Shown in pieces: positions 16,911-25,308 of a DNA stretch of 61,019 nt. The notes beneath the pieces were generated by a model. That model made no database searches, was not told the origin of the DNA, and was given only the letters and a program-made list of their open reading frames with translations. Source of the stretch: an uncultured Phycisphaerales bacterium (GTDB taxonomy: Bacteria; Planctomycetota; Phycisphaerae; Tepidisphaerales; Tepidisphaeraceae); assembly GCA_903871935.1 (NCBI GenBank), contig CAIQIQ010000148.1, positions 1-61,019 on the forward strand, given 5' to 3'. Position 1 is the first letter of the stretch, and the number at the start of each line of letters is the position of its first letter. A program made the translations under genes and the position numbers.

Positions 16911-18455
16911 TCACTCCCTCGGTGCTGTGTACAGCACCTCTTCAAGGTGGACCTTCCCTTCTGCCGCTCTTCGGATCCCGTCGGCCGCCATGGTGGTCAT
17001 GCCTTGGGCGACCGCGAGGGTTTGCATGTCCGCATCGCTGGCACGGCGGCGGATGGCCGACACGATCTCGGGGGTGATGGCGAGGGTCTCGACGATGGGT
17101 GTGCGGCCGCGATAGCCGGTGTTGCCGCACTTGGTGCAGCCGACGGGTTTGCGGTAGTTGCCGGGCAACTGCTCCCATACCGCTCCGCCGGCCCGGGCAC
17201 GCGCTTGCGCTTCCTGAAGCATCGCATCAGAGGGGGTGAAGGGCTTGCTGCAATCCGGGCAGAGCACGCGCACCAGGCGCTGGGCGAGGATCAGCTTGAT
17301 CGAATCGGATGCGAGGAATGGCTCCAGGCCGATATCGAGCGCTCGGCGGATGGCGCCGACGGCGGTGTCGGTGTGCAGGGTGGTGAGGACGAGATGGCCG
17401 GTCAGGGCGGCCTGGCAGCAGAGGTTGAGTATCTCGGCATCGCGGATCTCGCCGATCATGAGGACATCGGGGTCGCTGCGGAGGGCAGCGCGGATCGCCC
17501 GGGGGAAGGTCAGTCCGGTCTTCGAGTTGATCTGCACCTGCGTGATGCCGGGCAGGGCGTATTCCACCGGGTCTTCGATGCTCATCACCTTGACGGCTTC
17601 GGTGGTTACCTCGTTCAGAGCGCAATAGAGGACGGTGGTCTTGCCTGACCCGGTGGGGCCGGTCATGAGAATGATTCCCCAGGGGAGCTTTAACGCCGTG
17701 CGCAGCCGCTGCAGATCGCTCGGGTGGTAGGGGATGCTGGAGAGTTCGAACTTCATCGCGTTGCGCAGCAGATAACGCATGGTAACCGACTCACCGACAT
17801 GGGTCGGCATGAAGCAGATCCGGACGTCAATCGAGGCGATCTCCTTTGGTGGCTTGTCCGTTTCGATGAGCAGGACACAGTCCTGCGGCACGTCGCGCTG
17901 CTGAACATCGCATTGAGCCACGCTCTTGAGAGCATCGATTATCGCCATGAGTACTTTCTGATCGGTTGTGGCGATCGGGTGCAGAACACCGCCGATGCGA
18001 TAGCGGATGCGAATGCGCGTGGCGCCCTGATCAGGGTAGGGCTCCATGTGGAGATCGCTGGCATGCAGTGCCGTGCCCAGGCGCAAGAGCAACATGATCA
18101 AGCGGCTGACGGCAGGGGAGGTCACCTTGGCGAACTCTTCGGGCTCAATCTCCTCAATCCCAAGTTCGCGGAGCCGGCTTGCCAGCAGGTTGGTCAGCTC
18201 TGCGGCGGCCGGGGGAAGGTCCACCTGCGGGTGCTGCCCGGTCATGAAACGCTCGAGTTCCTGGCGTTTGAAGCGCCATTGGCGTCCAACTCGCAGTCCC
18301 TTGATCTGCCCGATGCGCAGCCAGCGGTAGAAGGTTGGCCGGCTGGTCTTCATCAGGTCCACCGCCTGGTCCATGTCCAGCAGGTCAGCCTGCTGCAGGC
18401 TCTGAGCTGCCGGTTTGCCGCTCTTCTTCGCCACCTTCGCTTTGCTCTTGGCCAT
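16911..18455 (-). CDS. Excisionase-type HTH fused to a GspE/PilB-type secretion ATPase
   Basis: Residues about 25-73 are a MerR/excisionase-like (HTH_17) DNA-binding domain: LLDMDQAVDLMKTSRPTFYR, then GLRVGRQWRFKRQELERFM. The remainder is a type II secretion/type IV pilus ATPase: N-terminal domain (about 85-235), Walker A GPTGSGKTT at 266-274, Asp box MSIEDPVEYA, Walker B VLMIGEIRDAE, His box TLHTDTAVGAIRR, and a tetracysteine zinc motif (CPDC at 399-402 and a later CTKCGNTGYRGR). All catalytic parts look intact. Such ATPases power pilus assembly or secretion at the inner membrane and normally do not bind DNA. ATG 18455 has AGGAGG upstream. No pilin or secretion genes are adjacent; a dense repeat (18472-18512) covers its promoter. 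Confidence 0.9.
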   Translation of the reverse strand: MAKSKAKVAKKSGKPAAQSLQQADLLDMDQAVDLMKTSRPTFYRWLRIGQIKGLRVGRQWRFKRQELERFMTGQHPQVDLPPAAAELTNLLASRLRELGIEEIEPEEFAKVTSPAVSRLIMLLLRLGTALHASDLHMEPYPDQGATRIRIRYRIGGVLHPIATTDQKVLMAIIDALKSVAQCDVQQRDVPQDCVLLIETDKPPKEIASIDVRICFMPTHVGESVTMRYLLRNAMKFELSSIPYHPSDLQRLRTALKLPWGIILMTGPTGSGKTTVLYCALNEVTTEAVKVMSIEDPVEYALPGITQVQINSKTGLTFPRAIRAALRSDPDVLMIGEIRDAEILNLCCQAALTGHLVLTTLHTDTAVGAIRRALDIGLEPFLASDSIKLILAQRLVRVLCPDCSKPFTPSDAMLQEAQARARAGGAVWEQLPGNYRKPVGCTKCGNTGYRGRTPIVETLAITPEIVSAIRRRASDADMQTLAVAQGMTTMAADGIRRAAEGKVHLEEVLYTAPRE

Positions 18456-18471
18456 GAGGGCCTCCTTTGCT

Positions 18472-18512
18472 TGTATCTGTTTGTATCATAGTGCTTATGA
18501 TACTAATGATAC
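18472..18512 (-). promoter_or_regulatory. Operator-like GTATCAT repeats over a sigma70-type promoter
   Basis: Four copies of a GTATCAT-type half-site lie here: GTATCTG (18473), GTATCAT (18483-18489), and its inverse ATGATAC at 18497-18503 and 18506-18512, giving a nearly symmetric array. Reading toward the ATPase gene, TTGTAT (18514-18509) and TATGAT (18490-18485) are spaced 18 bp like a -35/-10 pair, ending about 30 bp before the start codon. The array overlaps both promoter elements, as a repressor operator would. Confidence 0.6.
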
Positions 18513-18530
18513 AATAGAGAAATCGGTGGA

Positions 18531-18569
18531 AAGGCACGAAGGCACTAAAGCACCAAGGCACCGAGGCAA
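18531..18569 (+). repeat. Short imperfect tandem repeat (unit about AAGGCAC-N2)
   Basis: Four to five degenerate units based on AAGGCACNN follow one another, from AAGGCACGA to AGGCACCG. The period is about 8-9 bp. Such arrays are common in intergenic DNA of planctomycetes and have no known role. It lies 50 bp upstream of the operator-like array and 185 bp before the esterase gene. Confidence 0.45.
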
Positions 18570-18754
18570 GCAGCGACGAACCGAGCAAACTGCGTGACGG
18601 AGCGAGTTGCGGCCGTCCGGACACGTGACGACAGGATTGTCGCCACTACGGGGGACATCGACGGCGCGGGTGTGGTGGTGTACAACGACGCACGGAAACA
18701 GCGACCTCAACGGCGTGTCCGCCGGTTCGGCCGCCGTACATTCGAGACTAATCT

Positions 18755-20017
18755 ATGTTCAGACATTCCACGTATCGTCTTGTCGCAGCCCTCGCGATCT
18801 GTCTTGGCTTTGCCGCCATCGGCAGTACGGCATGGGCTCAGGCCCTCTCATTCACCTGTGCTACCGACAAGCCGGCCATCGGCTACAAGCCCGGTGAGCG
18901 CATGGTCTTTGCCATCCAATTGCTTGCCGATGGCAAGCCGGTAGCGGGGCGGAACCTCGTGTGGACCCGTCGTGGTGATGACACGAAGACCGACAAGGGT
19001 GAGGCGGTGTCCTCGGACACGAAGCCACTGACCATCGAGACCTCCTGCGACCGGCCGGGCTTTGTGCATGTTGAGGTCCGGGTCGTCGGCGCTGATGGCA
19101 AGCCGATGAAGGATGCGAGAGATCTGGAGGTGAGCGGGTCTTTTGGCGCGGGCGTTGAGCCGGAGAAGATCGCGGGCGTGCCCGAACCGGCCGACTTCGA
19201 TGCCTTCTGGGCCAAACAGAAGGCCAGGCTCAAGGAGGTCCCGATTAAGGCTGTGCTGGTGCCAGTCACTGATGGTGACCCCAAGTACGATGTCTTTGAT
19301 GTGAAGATCGACTGCCCTGGCGGGAAGCCTGTGTCGGGATATCTGACCAAGCGCAAGGGCGCGGCGGCCAAGTCGTTGCCGGCCAGGGTCGGCTTCATGG
19401 GCTACGGTGTCACCTCGGCACGGAAGAACTATGGGGGCATCACGCTGCACATCAATGCCCACGGCATCGAGAACGGCCGGGAGAAGGCGTACTACGAACA
19501 GCTTGAGGCTGGGCCGCTGAAGTATTACGCGTTCGACAAAGAGCAGAACAACGATCCGGAGACGACATACTTCAACGGCATGATGCTGCGGGTGCTTCGT
19601 GCGCTGGAGTATGTGAAGACACTGCCGGAATGGAACGGCAAGGAGCTGGCGGTCGAAGGTGGCAGCCAGGGAGGGATGCAGGCGCTCACGGCGGCCGGTC
19701 TGGATCAGGATGTCACGCACTGCCAGGTATTGAAGCCGTGGTGCTGCGACCTGGGCGGCGGCACCGTCGGCCGGGTCGAGGGCTGGCGTCCGGCCTGGAC
19801 CGCGGCTCTGGGCTATTACGACGCGGCCAACCACGCCAAACGCATTCACTGCGAGACGAACATTGTTACGGGCCTGGGCGACTATGTATGCCCGCCGTCG
19901 GGAAACTCGGTGCTCTACAACAACATCACTGCGCCGAAGAAGATCGAATACATTCAAGGGTCAACGCATGGCTTCGATCCACCGGGTGCGGATCGATATA
20001 CGCTATCAAGCAAGTAG
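18755..20017 (+). CDS. Secreted acetyl xylan esterase, AXE1/CE7-like
   Basis: The 420-residue protein has a clear signal peptide (about 1-28, ending STAWA|QA), an N-terminal beta-rich domain (about 30-130) and a C-terminal alpha/beta hydrolase of the AXE1 (carbohydrate esterase family 7) type. The nucleophile lies in VEGGSQGGMQALTAA; the late aspartate and histidine fall in ITGLGDYVCPPSGN-like and QGSTHGFDPPG segments. CE7 enzymes remove acetyl groups from xylan and xylo-oligosaccharides. Only the AXE1-like domain defines its role; substrate is inferred. The start is the ATG at 18755; no strong ribosome binding site is seen. It lies 36 bp before the APH-like gene, same direction. Confidence 0.85.
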   Translation: MFRHSTYRLVAALAICLGFAAIGSTAWAQALSFTCATDKPAIGYKPGERMVFAIQLLADGKPVAGRNLVWTRRGDDTKTDKGEAVSSDTKPLTIETSCDRPGFVHVEVRVVGADGKPMKDARDLEVSGSFGAGVEPEKIAGVPEPADFDAFWAKQKARLKEVPIKAVLVPVTDGDPKYDVFDVKIDCPGGKPVSGYLTKRKGAAAKSLPARVGFMGYGVTSARKNYGGITLHINAHGIENGREKAYYEQLEAGPLKYYAFDKEQNNDPETTYFNGMMLRVLRALEYVKTLPEWNGKELAVEGGSQGGMQALTAAGLDQDVTHCQVLKPWCCDLGGGTVGRVEGWRPAWTAALGYYDAANHAKRIHCETNIVTGLGDYVCPPSGNSVLYNNITAPKKIEYIQGSTHGFDPPGADRYTLSSK

Positions 20018-20053
20018 TACGGCTGGGGGCACACAAATGGACAGGCGGTTTCC

Positions 20054-20869
20054 TTGACGATCGCTCCTCCCCCTCAAGAGGTCGCGGCCGCTTTCGGAGC
20101 GGCCGGTCTGGCTCCCAGCCCGGTGCAGGGCGGCCAGGGCGTGACCTTTCGCATCGGTGATCTGGCGATCAAGCAGTGCGACGACATCGAACAGGCACAG
20201 TGGCTTGCGGGTGTGCTGGAGGCGGTCGAGGAGCAGGGCTTTCGCATCGCTCGCCCGGTTCGAGCCAATACCGGATGCTTCGTCGTTAACGGATGGTGCG
20301 CCACGCGTTGGCTCGATGGCACGACGACCATGGAGGGGGAGGGGCGGTGGTATGAAGCGATCGAAGCCTGCCGGGCGTTCCATCGAGCGCTGCGTGCAGT
20401 GCCTCACTCGCCCCTCCTGCAGCGTGCGAACAACCCATACGACCAAGCGGATGCGGCCGTATGGGCCGAATGGCCGCAGAATCTGCGCATTGGACCGGCC
20501 GCCGAACGTCTACGACACCGGCTGCGCCCGATCATGCTGCCATCGCAACTGGTCCACGGCGATCCGAGCGAAGGTAATCTGCTGTTTGCTCCGGGAAAGC
20601 CCCCCGGCATCATCGATGTGGCGCCGTACTGGCACCCGGCGGACTATGGCGTTGCCGTCTTGATCGCTGATGGCATTGCGTGGTCGCATGCACCACTTGG
20701 CCTTCTGGCAAATGTCGCGGACCGCCCGGAGATGGATCAACTGCTGATCCGAGCGGTTCTCTTCAGACTGTATGTGGGATACCTGTTTCGGGGGGGCGAG
20801 GCCGCGGCCGAGAAGCGAGCCAGCGCTTATGCCCCGGTTATCCAAGCCATCGAGAATTGGGCAAAGTGA
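20054..20869 (+). CDS. Aminoglycoside phosphotransferase-like kinase
   Basis: A protein kinase-fold enzyme of the APH/choline kinase group. The catalytic loop reads LVHGDPSEGNLLFA (catalytic Asp and the metal-binding Asn), and IIDVAPYWHPADYGVA is the metal-binding DFG-equivalent. An APH-like N-lobe precedes it. Proteins of this family phosphorylate small molecules such as aminoglycosides, sugars or amino-alcohols; nothing here points to drug resistance. The start is tentatively TTG 20054, because no in-frame ATG precedes the conserved region at a sensible place; this is uncertain. It follows the esterase by 36 bp and precedes a large unknown gene by 63 bp, all on the plus strand. Confidence 0.7.
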   Translation: MTIAPPPQEVAAAFGAAGLAPSPVQGGQGVTFRIGDLAIKQCDDIEQAQWLAGVLEAVEEQGFRIARPVRANTGCFVVNGWCATRWLDGTTTMEGEGRWYEAIEACRAFHRALRAVPHSPLLQRANNPYDQADAAVWAEWPQNLRIGPAAERLRHRLRPIMLPSQLVHGDPSEGNLLFAPGKPPGIIDVAPYWHPADYGVAVLIADGIAWSHAPLGLLANVADRPEMDQLLIRAVLFRLYVGYLFRGGEAAAEKRASAYAPVIQAIENWAK

Positions 20870-20932
20870 CGGCCGTCAGGTTCCGTCTGGACGGCATGTG
20901 GGCTATAATGCGTCGCTGCCGCAAAGGGCTCT

Positions 20933-22909
20933 ATGGACAGAAGCATTACGCCCACAGTTATCGGCGACCACCCGCTGGCCAAGGATGGCCAGGGGGCCCT
21001 TGTATCGCGCATCGCGACCGTGTTCCCCTATGCTGACTCGATCGTCACCATCCCGGGGATCCACGCCACCCAGCGGGTGGCGTTTGTCGAGATTCTCAAT
21101 CGCACACGCGAAGCCGCGGGATTGCCGCCGCTCTCTGAATACGAACAGAACCTGCATTGGGAGAACTCCGTTGACCTGGTGATGGAAGGCGACAACGTCC
21201 TGATCCGGCCCGACCCGGACAAGATGGATCTGGCATTTGATGCTGACGAACTGCTGCAGGAAATTGTCCCGAAGCACAAGATTCGCTTTCTGCATGCGAT
21301 GGTGCCGAAGGTGCGATCCGCAATCAAGCGCCGAGGCGAATGCTGGCGCATCAATCCGCTGCCGCGCAGTACGGCCGACATGGACGCCATGATCCGTTCC
21401 AGCCGGATCGCCATCGGCGGCGAGGACATCTACTGCTACAACCACGCCACAGGCACCCGCATCCTGACCTGCGGACAGTTTGCCCAATTGGGGGATTACG
21501 ACGAAGCGTCGTTGCGGGTGCATTTGTCCGAGATCCAGGATTTCTCGGCTCGCTGCAACCGCCACGGGTATCCCGAGATCTCTTTCTTCAAAGCCGGTGA
21601 GGGCTTCTCGTCCACCGCATTCCAGGCGTATGATTTTTACTCCCTCTCGGCCGATGAATTGCATGATGCCTTTGTGGCTCTGCGGAGGAGATTTGCCGAG
21701 GCGGTGCGGCCGGAATACCGAACTGACAACCTTGGCGATGCTGACTGGCGCAGCGAGATGTTTGCCGCCTTGATCGGTAATGAGACTCAGCCCGTTTGCG
21801 AGGAGGTGTACCTCGGAATGAGCAGCGAGTTTTATATGCAGATCGAATGGCTTCCGGGCGGCCGGATCGTCGACGGGGAACTGATCTTCGACAGCGTGTT
21901 TGACGAGCCCTCAGATGATCCGCAGTGGGCGCGGTTGTGTGATGACAAGATAAAGGGGTTCATCTTCAACTTCATCCGCGAATACGGTGATGTTGAGTAC
22001 ATCAACATCGGGCGGGTGCCCCAGTCACTGTCGCGCCGGCCGGCGGCGACAGGCCGCCGTGATGTGTATATCGCGGAGATATTGCTCAAGGGCGCCGAGA
22101 GGGAGGTTGTGCGAATCATCCGCATGGTGAAGTGGGGAATCCGCGAGCATCTTCAGCGTGGCTGGAATCTGCTGGACGCGATCATGCAGGCGGAGGAGTA
22201 CATCGAGTACATCCTCGATCGCCGGTTGGGGTGCCGGCAGCTTGGGATGAATCTGCCGCCAAGGATTGTGGCGCGGAAGATCAATGAGCAGTACGAGGGC
22301 GTTCAAGACCAACTGCACGGCCGGCCGATCTGGGCGACGTACATCGAGCGGGATTATGTTCGCGGCATGGCTACCGACAAGATCGCCGCCGGGCGGTTTG
22401 AGAATGCCGAGTTTGCCCTGCGATTTGCTCGCCTTATGGGCAAGGCCGCAGCGCCTAACCTGGTTGTTGGCCGTGCCGATCTGGAAAGCCACGTTGTTTT
22501 TGATGACGGCGATGAAGTGCTGCGCTGCAATGATGAAGGCATGCCTGAAGGCATTATCGTTTCGGATCCCACCGGGACGTTCAATGATTACACCACGCCG
22601 CTTAAGGCGATGATCAAAGACTATGCCAAGCCGATCAATGCGCGGATCGGAATCGTGCCAGAGCCGATGGCTTTTGTCACGAGCTATATCGAGGCCCTTG
22701 AGGCAGAATTGCGGCGGATTCAGCAGGAGTATCGCAAGCGCAAACGCGGGTTTGACAACCTGTTTCGTCATCGGCGCTATGATCCGGCCGGCAGCTATGC
22801 CTACCGCTGGAAGCAGGTTCTGCTTCGGCTCAACGCCACAAACATCCAGGAGGTGATTGGCGAACTATCAGCGCACATCAAAATGCCTGGGGAGCGAGCT
22901 GGTATGTGA
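20933..22909 (+). CDS. Conserved hypothetical protein (658 aa, unknown function)
   Basis: I do not recognise this protein. It has no signal peptide or membrane segment and looks like a soluble cytoplasmic protein with several domains. Notable segments are HKIRFLHAMVPKVRSAIKRR (about 115-135), IAIGGEDIYCYNHATGTRIL (about 162-182), a central YGDVEYINIGRVPQSL, and a C-terminal portion with GRADLESHVVFDDGDEVLR and IVSDPTGTFNDYTTP followed by a charged helical tail (RIQQEYRKRKRGFDN). The D-rich C-terminal segments are reminiscent of kinase or metal-binding loops, but I would not assign a function. Base composition matches its neighbours. The start ATG 20933 (MDRSITPTVIGD) is supported by position only. 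It could be cotranscribed with the APH-like kinase upstream. Confidence 0.75.
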   Translation: MDRSITPTVIGDHPLAKDGQGALVSRIATVFPYADSIVTIPGIHATQRVAFVEILNRTREAAGLPPLSEYEQNLHWENSVDLVMEGDNVLIRPDPDKMDLAFDADELLQEIVPKHKIRFLHAMVPKVRSAIKRRGECWRINPLPRSTADMDAMIRSSRIAIGGEDIYCYNHATGTRILTCGQFAQLGDYDEASLRVHLSEIQDFSARCNRHGYPEISFFKAGEGFSSTAFQAYDFYSLSADELHDAFVALRRRFAEAVRPEYRTDNLGDADWRSEMFAALIGNETQPVCEEVYLGMSSEFYMQIEWLPGGRIVDGELIFDSVFDEPSDDPQWARLCDDKIKGFIFNFIREYGDVEYINIGRVPQSLSRRPAATGRRDVYIAEILLKGAEREVVRIIRMVKWGIREHLQRGWNLLDAIMQAEEYIEYILDRRLGCRQLGMNLPPRIVARKINEQYEGVQDQLHGRPIWATYIERDYVRGMATDKIAAGRFENAEFALRFARLMGKAAAPNLVVGRADLESHVVFDDGDEVLRCNDEGMPEGIIVSDPTGTFNDYTTPLKAMIKDYAKPINARIGIVPEPMAFVTSYIEALEAELRRIQQEYRKRKRGFDNLFRHRRYDPAGSYAYRWKQVLLRLNATNIQEVIGELSAHIKMPGERAGM

Positions 22910-22995
22910 TGGCTGTTCGTAGTGACGACGCAAACCGGCACGCCAAGAAGAGCAGAGAATCGCCGGCTTGCGCCGTTGCTACAAACGATGAGGTT

Positions 22996-24057
22996 CTACA
23001 GGTACTTGCGCAGTTGTGCGAAGCGCTTTTCGAGCTGGCTCTTGAGGGCACCGAGATCAGGTGATGGCGCCTGCGAGGCGATTGCTGTGAGCAAGTCGAC
23101 CAGGCACTGCCAGTCGCCCAAGTGGATATACTCGGCGGCGATCTTCTTCTCGTCGGGGACCATGTTATGATAGTTACCCAGCGGGATGCAGACGGCGGCG
23201 GCGCGATACCCATAGACATCGAAAGCGGTTGCCTCGCAGGTTCCGCCCGGCATCAGCGCCCGCTGGAACGCGAAACCCTTGAGCTTGGTCGCCAGCGCCT
23301 GGGCGATCTGTGTGATCTGGTAGGTCAGACCGGAGTCGAAGATGCTGGTCTTGTCGCCAACACGGACGACTACGCCCTTGCCTTGCTCGGCCACCTGCTG
23401 TCTGGCCGAGCATTCGATCGACAGCAGGGCATCGGTCCGTCGGATCAGTTTGCCATCGCGAGCGGCCGCGATGGCGCCGATGAATCCCACTTCCTCAGCG
23501 CGCGTGAGCAGCACCGCGGCATGGACGCGGGCATCCGCCAGATTCACCATCGCCTGCAGTGCAGCCGCGACGCCGCCTAGATCATCGATCGCACGATTGT
23601 AGAGCAGCCCGGCCTCTTGCCGGCCGACCTCGAGGTCGAACATGCCGGGTGTGCCCGGCGGCACAACGCCAGCGACGTATACGGTTGCTTCGGTTGCGTA
23701 GCCACGTATGTCGGCGGTGGCATATGTGATTCTTCCGCGGACCGGGCCGTCTTTAGCGAAAAAGAAAACCGGGGCGCGCGGAAGATGCGAGGCAAAAACG
23801 CTGCCGTGGAATCGCGCCAGAAGGCGGCCTTTGCCGGCCATCTTCACCGCCTCCAGGCCGGGATGGTCCATATGCGCCACAAACACCCAGCGCGGACCCT
23901 TGGCGGGGCGCGGTCGGGTGATCAGAAGGTTTCCGCAATCGTCAAGCCGCACGTGCATGCCCTGTTGCTGGCAGAAGGTGCGGACCCAGGCGATCACGGC
24001 CTCTTCTTTGAACGGGGCGGTGGGCAGGGCACAGACTGATCTCAAGATGGCGTTCAT
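22996..24057 (-). CDS. M42-family aminopeptidase
   Basis: A cytoplasmic metallo-aminopeptidase of the M42 (glutamyl aminopeptidase/endoglucanase M) family, acting on short peptides. Zinc and catalytic positions are visible: H62 in FVAHMDHPG, D158 in NRAIDDLGG, the paired glutamates E188-E189 in RAEEVGFIGA, D in DALLSIECSA and H near the end in NYHNMVPDEKK. The 353-residue length is standard. The gene is convergent with the unknown 658-aa gene and is followed upstream by a minus-strand membrane protein and lptB, with no clear functional link. The ATG at 24057 begins MNAILRSVCALPTAPFKEE, matching the usual N-terminal start of the family. Confidence 0.85.
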   Translation of the reverse strand: MNAILRSVCALPTAPFKEEAVIAWVRTFCQQQGMHVRLDDCGNLLITRPRPAKGPRWVFVAHMDHPGLEAVKMAGKGRLLARFHGSVFASHLPRAPVFFFAKDGPVRGRITYATADIRGYATEATVYVAGVVPPGTPGMFDLEVGRQEAGLLYNRAIDDLGGVAAALQAMVNLADARVHAAVLLTRAEEVGFIGAIAAARDGKLIRRTDALLSIECSARQQVAEQGKGVVVRVGDKTSIFDSGLTYQITQIAQALATKLKGFAFQRALMPGGTCEATAFDVYGYRAAAVCIPLGNYHNMVPDEKKIAAEYIHLGDWQCLVDLLTAIASQAPSPDLGALKSQLEKRFAQLRKYL

Positions 24058-24081
24058 GGCATCATCATAGCCAGCATAGGC

Positions 24082-25206
24082 CTACACCGTCTGACCTTCG
24101 CCCTGGTCGATCCGATCGCGCAGGTTCATCGCCAGTTGCGATGCGATCTGTGCCTGCGGAGAGAGCGGATATGCCTTGATGAGATCCTCGGCGACGGTAA
24201 CCGCCTCTTTCAGCCGCTGGGCCTTGATCAACTCCTGGATGCGGGCCTCCATTGCATTGCGTTGTTCGGTGTCGGCATTCTCGCGGATGATCTGCATCTG
24301 GAACTCGAGCTGCTTGGAGCGATAGTGGCCGGGGCATCTGGCCATAAGCCGTTGTGCGCCATCCAGCGCCCGGCGCCAGCTCCGCTGCTCGATCGCGAGT
24401 TTCACTTCTTCGTACATCTTGTTAGCCGTGGCGTCGATCCACTGGCTGCGAGAGGCAAGCAGGCCAGTATGGAACTCCAGCCCGGGGGCGCTGTCGGGGA
24501 ATTGATCTATAAAGCTCTGGCTTTCGGCGGCCGCCTGATCCCATTTCTCGGCCGCCTGAAGTTCCGTGACCTTCTTCTGCAATTCCGCAAACGCGATCGC
24601 CTCGGCCGCGCTGACCGCCTGCAATAGACGATTGCTCGCAGCGGTGAGTTCAGGTCCGTCGCCGAAAACCATCTGTGCCTGCTGCAGCGTTGCCCGCGCT
24701 TCGGCCCAATGTTGCTGCTGAATCATCGTATCGACGGTTGACGCAGCCGCCTGCCGACGCATCGTCATCAGTTGCTGAAGCCGGGTCTTTTTTTGCTGCT
24801 CATCGAGTAGCGAGATGTCACGGATCTCATCGAGCAACTGCACAATCCGGACGGAATCCGCGCCTGAAGTCATTGGCGATGTGGCGCCACTGCCGGCGTA
24901 GGTGGTCTCGGGTGTCACCACGGGCACGGATGTATTGGCGCGCGCGAGCTGGTCGCGGATCTCCACCAGCAGTTTACGGGTTTGTGGGTCCGAAACCTCC
25001 TTGTCAAGAATGCCCATCAACGCCAGGAGAATGCCGCAAAGCCCCACTCCCCCGGCGACGCATAGCGCCACCGGCACGCCATTCTGGATCATTTGTTCGG
25101 GCACGCGACCGGGTCCCAGCGCCATCACCATGCCGGCGAGCACGCTGAGGATGAGGACGACAGCCGCGCAGACTTGTATCGGATGCGAGAGCGGATGGTC
25201 GGACAT
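24082..25206 (-). CDS. Membrane-anchored TPR-like protein
   Basis: The start ATG 25206, with AGAGGTG upstream, gives a 374-residue protein with two N-terminal transmembrane segments (about residues 10-30 and 43-63) and a long cytoplasmic or periplasmic helical part rich in Ala, Gln and Glu. The helices come in degenerate TPR-like pairs (for example LIKAQRLKEAVTVAEDLIKA, then YPLSPQAQIASQLAMNLR). There is no enzyme motif. TPR proteins hold other proteins together; the partner is unknown. It lies 24 bp after the M42 gene and 102 bp before lptB on the same strand. A longer reading from 25299 adds 31 residues without ribosome binding site support. Confidence 0.75.
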   Translation of the reverse strand: MSDHPLSHPIQVCAAVVLILSVLAGMVMALGPGRVPEQMIQNGVPVALCVAGGVGLCGILLALMGILDKEVSDPQTRKLLVEIRDQLARANTSVPVVTPETTYAGSGATSPMTSGADSVRIVQLLDEIRDISLLDEQQKKTRLQQLMTMRRQAAASTVDTMIQQQHWAEARATLQQAQMVFGDGPELTAASNRLLQAVSAAEAIAFAELQKKVTELQAAEKWDQAAAESQSFIDQFPDSAPGLEFHTGLLASRSQWIDATANKMYEEVKLAIEQRSWRRALDGAQRLMARCPGHYRSKQLEFQMQIIRENADTEQRNAMEARIQELIKAQRLKEAVTVAEDLIKAYPLSPQAQIASQLAMNLRDRIDQGEGQTV

Positions 25207-25308
25207 GTTCACCTCTTCATTTGGATTATATCCAGAGGCGGAGCCGTCCAATAGCAGGAAGTCCATGACAGAAGTGGCAGACAGCGAGGCGCACCCCAAA
25301 TCTGCCTG

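Noticed and set aside
18848..19957. A 369-codon minus-strand frame antisense to the acetyl xylan esterase
   Set aside because: Its composition mirrors the coding strand and it lacks a start context; the esterase has a signal peptide and catalytic motifs.
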